Below are positions 61,462 to 64,000 of a stretch of 64,000 bases of DNA, in pieces (position 1 is the stretch's first letter; each line of letters begins with the position of its first letter). This DNA comes from Tetrastigma voinierianum. Taxonomy: Eukaryota > Streptophyta > Magnoliopsida > Vitales > Vitaceae. Location: the NCBI GenBank assembly GCA_016808115.1, contig JAEQBH010000986.1, forward strand, positions 434,001-498,000, in the 5' to 3' direction. The notes under the pieces were generated by a model. The model had not been told where the DNA came from. It saw only the letters and a list, made by a program, of their open reading frames with translations, and made no database searches. Made by a program: the position numbers and the translations under genes.

Positions 61462-64000
61462 CACTATTCTTAATTTCTAACTACAATTGTAAGCATTTTT
61501 TATTTATTATAATCGATCCCATGAAGCTATGAAATGAACAATCGGGTAAATCCTTCAAAATTACCCAAAAGAAACTGAAACTGATGACCATTCTATATAC
61601 AATTGTAAGCATATAATCCATCACATACCATAATAAAAGAAAACTACTTGGAAGTAATACCATATTACTAGTCCCTTCCAATAGGATGAAGTATGTCACG
61701 CATCTACCCTCACTTGAGTGAAGAGATGGGGTCTTGTGTGGGGGCTAAGACCCATGTTTTCGGACATTGATGAAATTTCGTTTATAAAATAAATGCATAA
61801 GGAAATAAACATAATGAGTCTGCCTTAGTGGTGTTTAAGTGTTATATGCATATTCGTAGTCGTTTATTTGTAAAATAAGCAGTCTCTTATTACTAAAAAC
61901 TTTTATATTTACATTCCAAACCAAGAATCAAAACCGTCGGGTGGACTCTTGTCTTATGTTAGTCTTTGTTGTATGCGGAATGCATGAAATGTCCTTTTCG
62001 GTGCCTACACGGATGAAGCACGTACGTGCCCAGGCAGAGGCAGCGAAACTGAGATAACGTGTATAATCGAGCGGAAGTGGTCGCGGTCTGAATCGTATAG
62101 CATGTCCGTAAATGTCAAGAGTTCACGATATGTCGAGATTCTATAACGAGGTTTTTCGTATTTCGTAGGGTTAACGAGATCTTGTACGAGGAAGATCTGC
62201 GTGGAGTGCATTCTGAAAACAGTCTGGCGATTCTTATACTTTAACTTGTTATTCAATTAAACCATTAATTAACATCGTATAAATGTTTCTTTTATTATCA
62301 TTAGTAATAATGAATGAGGAGGACGTAGCACAATTTATCTTTTAGGAAGGTCTGATCTGATCTTGAAGCAGACGTGTCTAACTCACGTAATAGAGTGTTG
62401 TTCTTGGCAGGCGGGAAATAATAGAAGCATTGAATAGAGACGTGTCTGTCCACGTAATAGAAGTGTCGTAACACAGCAAACATGTCGTAGCACTGAACAA
62501 AGATGCCTAATCATTCGTTATTTGGTCTTAAGCAAGCATACAACTATATGTTTCCGAGCTTGTTATTTTGTTCTTAATCACATTAGCAAATAAGGAGAAG
62601 CGAATGTTTGCCCGATATATAATTTTAAATTATAAGCTTTATACGTGTGGTATTCTTTCGTCGAATTAACGAAAGAAACGTAATAAAAACGAGGGTTGGG
62701 GTGGTACTTCGGAACTTAAACAACTTTGAAATGCAGATGCTGACTTCGATCTGGGTACTTTACATCCTTTGGATCTTAAACCACTTTGAATCTTGCGTCA
62801 CTCGGCTTTCGATCACAGATCTTTGATATCATACAGGCCAAAAATAACTTTGGTGTCGGTCTTTCCTTGTGATTTTACGGGTTACCTCTTTTCACTGAAA
62901 TTTCAATAAAGCAGAAACCCGGCCAATGGCCCAGGTAACTCTGACAAAATCGACTTTTATCTGGAGATGGGTTCTTAACACAACGTAGGCAAAGAGAGAC
63001 TTATGAGCATTTAAGTTCCATACTTAGAATGAGAAATTTCCATACATTGATCTTCTTGAAACATGAAAGCCAGAACTTCTTCATTACTCTTTGCTTGAAC
63101 AAGTAGCAGAAATTGAGAGAATCGAAGCCAGAGCTTGGCTCTTATCTCTCTCGACGTAAAAGCATGGAGTCGAATCGAAAATGAGAAAAATCTTCTCATA
63201 AGACCATGTTAGTTCTTATCCTATTTTTGGCTTAAAGTTCTTTTTTTTGCTATTAAGTCCTTCTTCTTCAATCTATTTGCACATCAACTTATCAAAATCC
63301 TACTTTAACATATAATATTTTTACCTTATATCATTTGAGTCCTTAATCGATAATTATCATTTTACCCTTAGCACTTAAATTTTGAAAAAATGCAAATTTT
63401 ACTTATATTATATCCTAAACATGTAGTAAACTAGTAGAGTATAATTTAGGGTATTATAAAATATATATACAATTGGCTTTCTAGGTAGCCTCCACTTTGT
63501 GAGGGGGCTTAGCATTATTATGTCGTTGCCTCCCTAATGGGGAATGCAACGTGCCAAATGGAAGTGGGTGGTTGACAAGGAAACCCTTGTCCCTTTGAAG
63601 TGAAAAGAAAAAGACTAAACGAGGCTATTGCTATGTATGTCAATGAGAAACATCAAAGGGAATTGAAACTCCCACTACAAATAAAGCATTACACTAACTT
63701 CGTTTTTATAACTTAAAACAATGTCGTCTTGTTTGGTTCAGTCTGTAGTTGATAATTGATTATAAATTATTATTTAATAAAGTAGTTAATACTTGATAGT
63801 TTATTGAAGGTTAATTTATTTATACAGATATGATAAAGAGATATAAAAGCAATCATCTGAAATAAAATATCTGAAAATCTGTAATAACGCAAATGAGGTC
63901 ACCGTTTTGTTGGAGAAAAATAATGTAAGACCATGCCATGTATAGGTCAAAAGAATTTTTTTTTTTCCTATCTATAAGTCTATAACCTCATACTTTGTTC
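61462..64000. other. 3' flank of PLD and intergenic DNA
   Basis: The PLD 3' UTR presumably occupies the first few hundred bases. Beyond that no gene is supported. A 28-base near-repeat (GACGTGTCTAACTCACGTAA and GACGTGTCTGTCCACGTAAT starts) occurs at 62,371 and 62,439. 61,980-63,000 is richer in CG dinucleotides than the rest and may be a decayed transposon. The minus strand at about 63,195-63,215 reads CATGGTCTTATGAG, weakly like a primer-binding site. Confidence 0.45.

Noticed and set aside
61680..63216. A complete LTR element at the right end
   Set aside because: Only a weak primer-binding-site-like word (63,195-63,215) was found. No second LTR, polypurine tract or coding domain supports it.

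Overview
This is plant nuclear DNA, almost certainly from a woody eudicot. The grounds are spliced plant-specific genes (RDR6, an AP2/ERF factor of the SHINE clade, a C2-type phospholipase D), Copia elements primed by tRNA-Met, a plant L1 LINE, tRNA-derived SINEs, long (TA)n arrays and AT-rich intergenic DNA. The transposon families look grapevine-like to me, but that is recollection, not a search.

Layout. 1-9,800 is gene-free. It holds a SINE and a MULE-like, non-autonomous DNA transposon (copy A, about 2,035-8,677) that carries a triplicated AT-rich block and a decayed hAT transposon. A second, shorter copy of the same MULE family (copy B, 44,055-46,743) has a 9-bp target duplication. 9,780-11,545 has a promoter- or exon-like stretch, a (TA)n(GA)n array and a TRIM-like repeat. 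11,581-36,190 is a dense retrotransposon cluster: Copia-1 (minus), Copia-2 (minus, interrupted by the plus-strand fragment Copia-3), Copia-4 (minus), then an L1 LINE split by Copia-5 (plus), which is itself split by Copia-6 (minus), and a truncated Copia-7 (minus).

The gene-bearing part starts at 37,326 with a two-exon RDR6 homologue. It is broken by several frameshifts, stops and a deletion just upstream of the catalytic DxDGD codons, so it is a pseudogene. After a SINE, a minisatellite, MULE copy B and a probable retrocopied transcript (48,031-48,653) comes an intact two-exon SHINE/WIN1-type ERF on the minus strand (51,559-52,239), with a tandemly duplicated MITE in its upstream region. A four-exon alpha-class phospholipase D follows on the plus strand (56,294-61,461). 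Its true start lies about 2 kb upstream of the long exon, exon 1 carries one frameshift, and introns 1 and 3 each hold a SINE. 61,462-64,000 has no gene I can support.

The three genes do not form a pathway. RDR6 acts in siRNA production, SHINE factors in cuticle and cell-wall gene control, and PLD-alpha in phospholipid hydrolysis and signalling. I see no new biochemical system. The noteworthy content is insertion history: nested retroelements, target-site-duplication-flanked SINEs, a MULE family, a retrocopied non-coding transcript and a decayed silencing gene.
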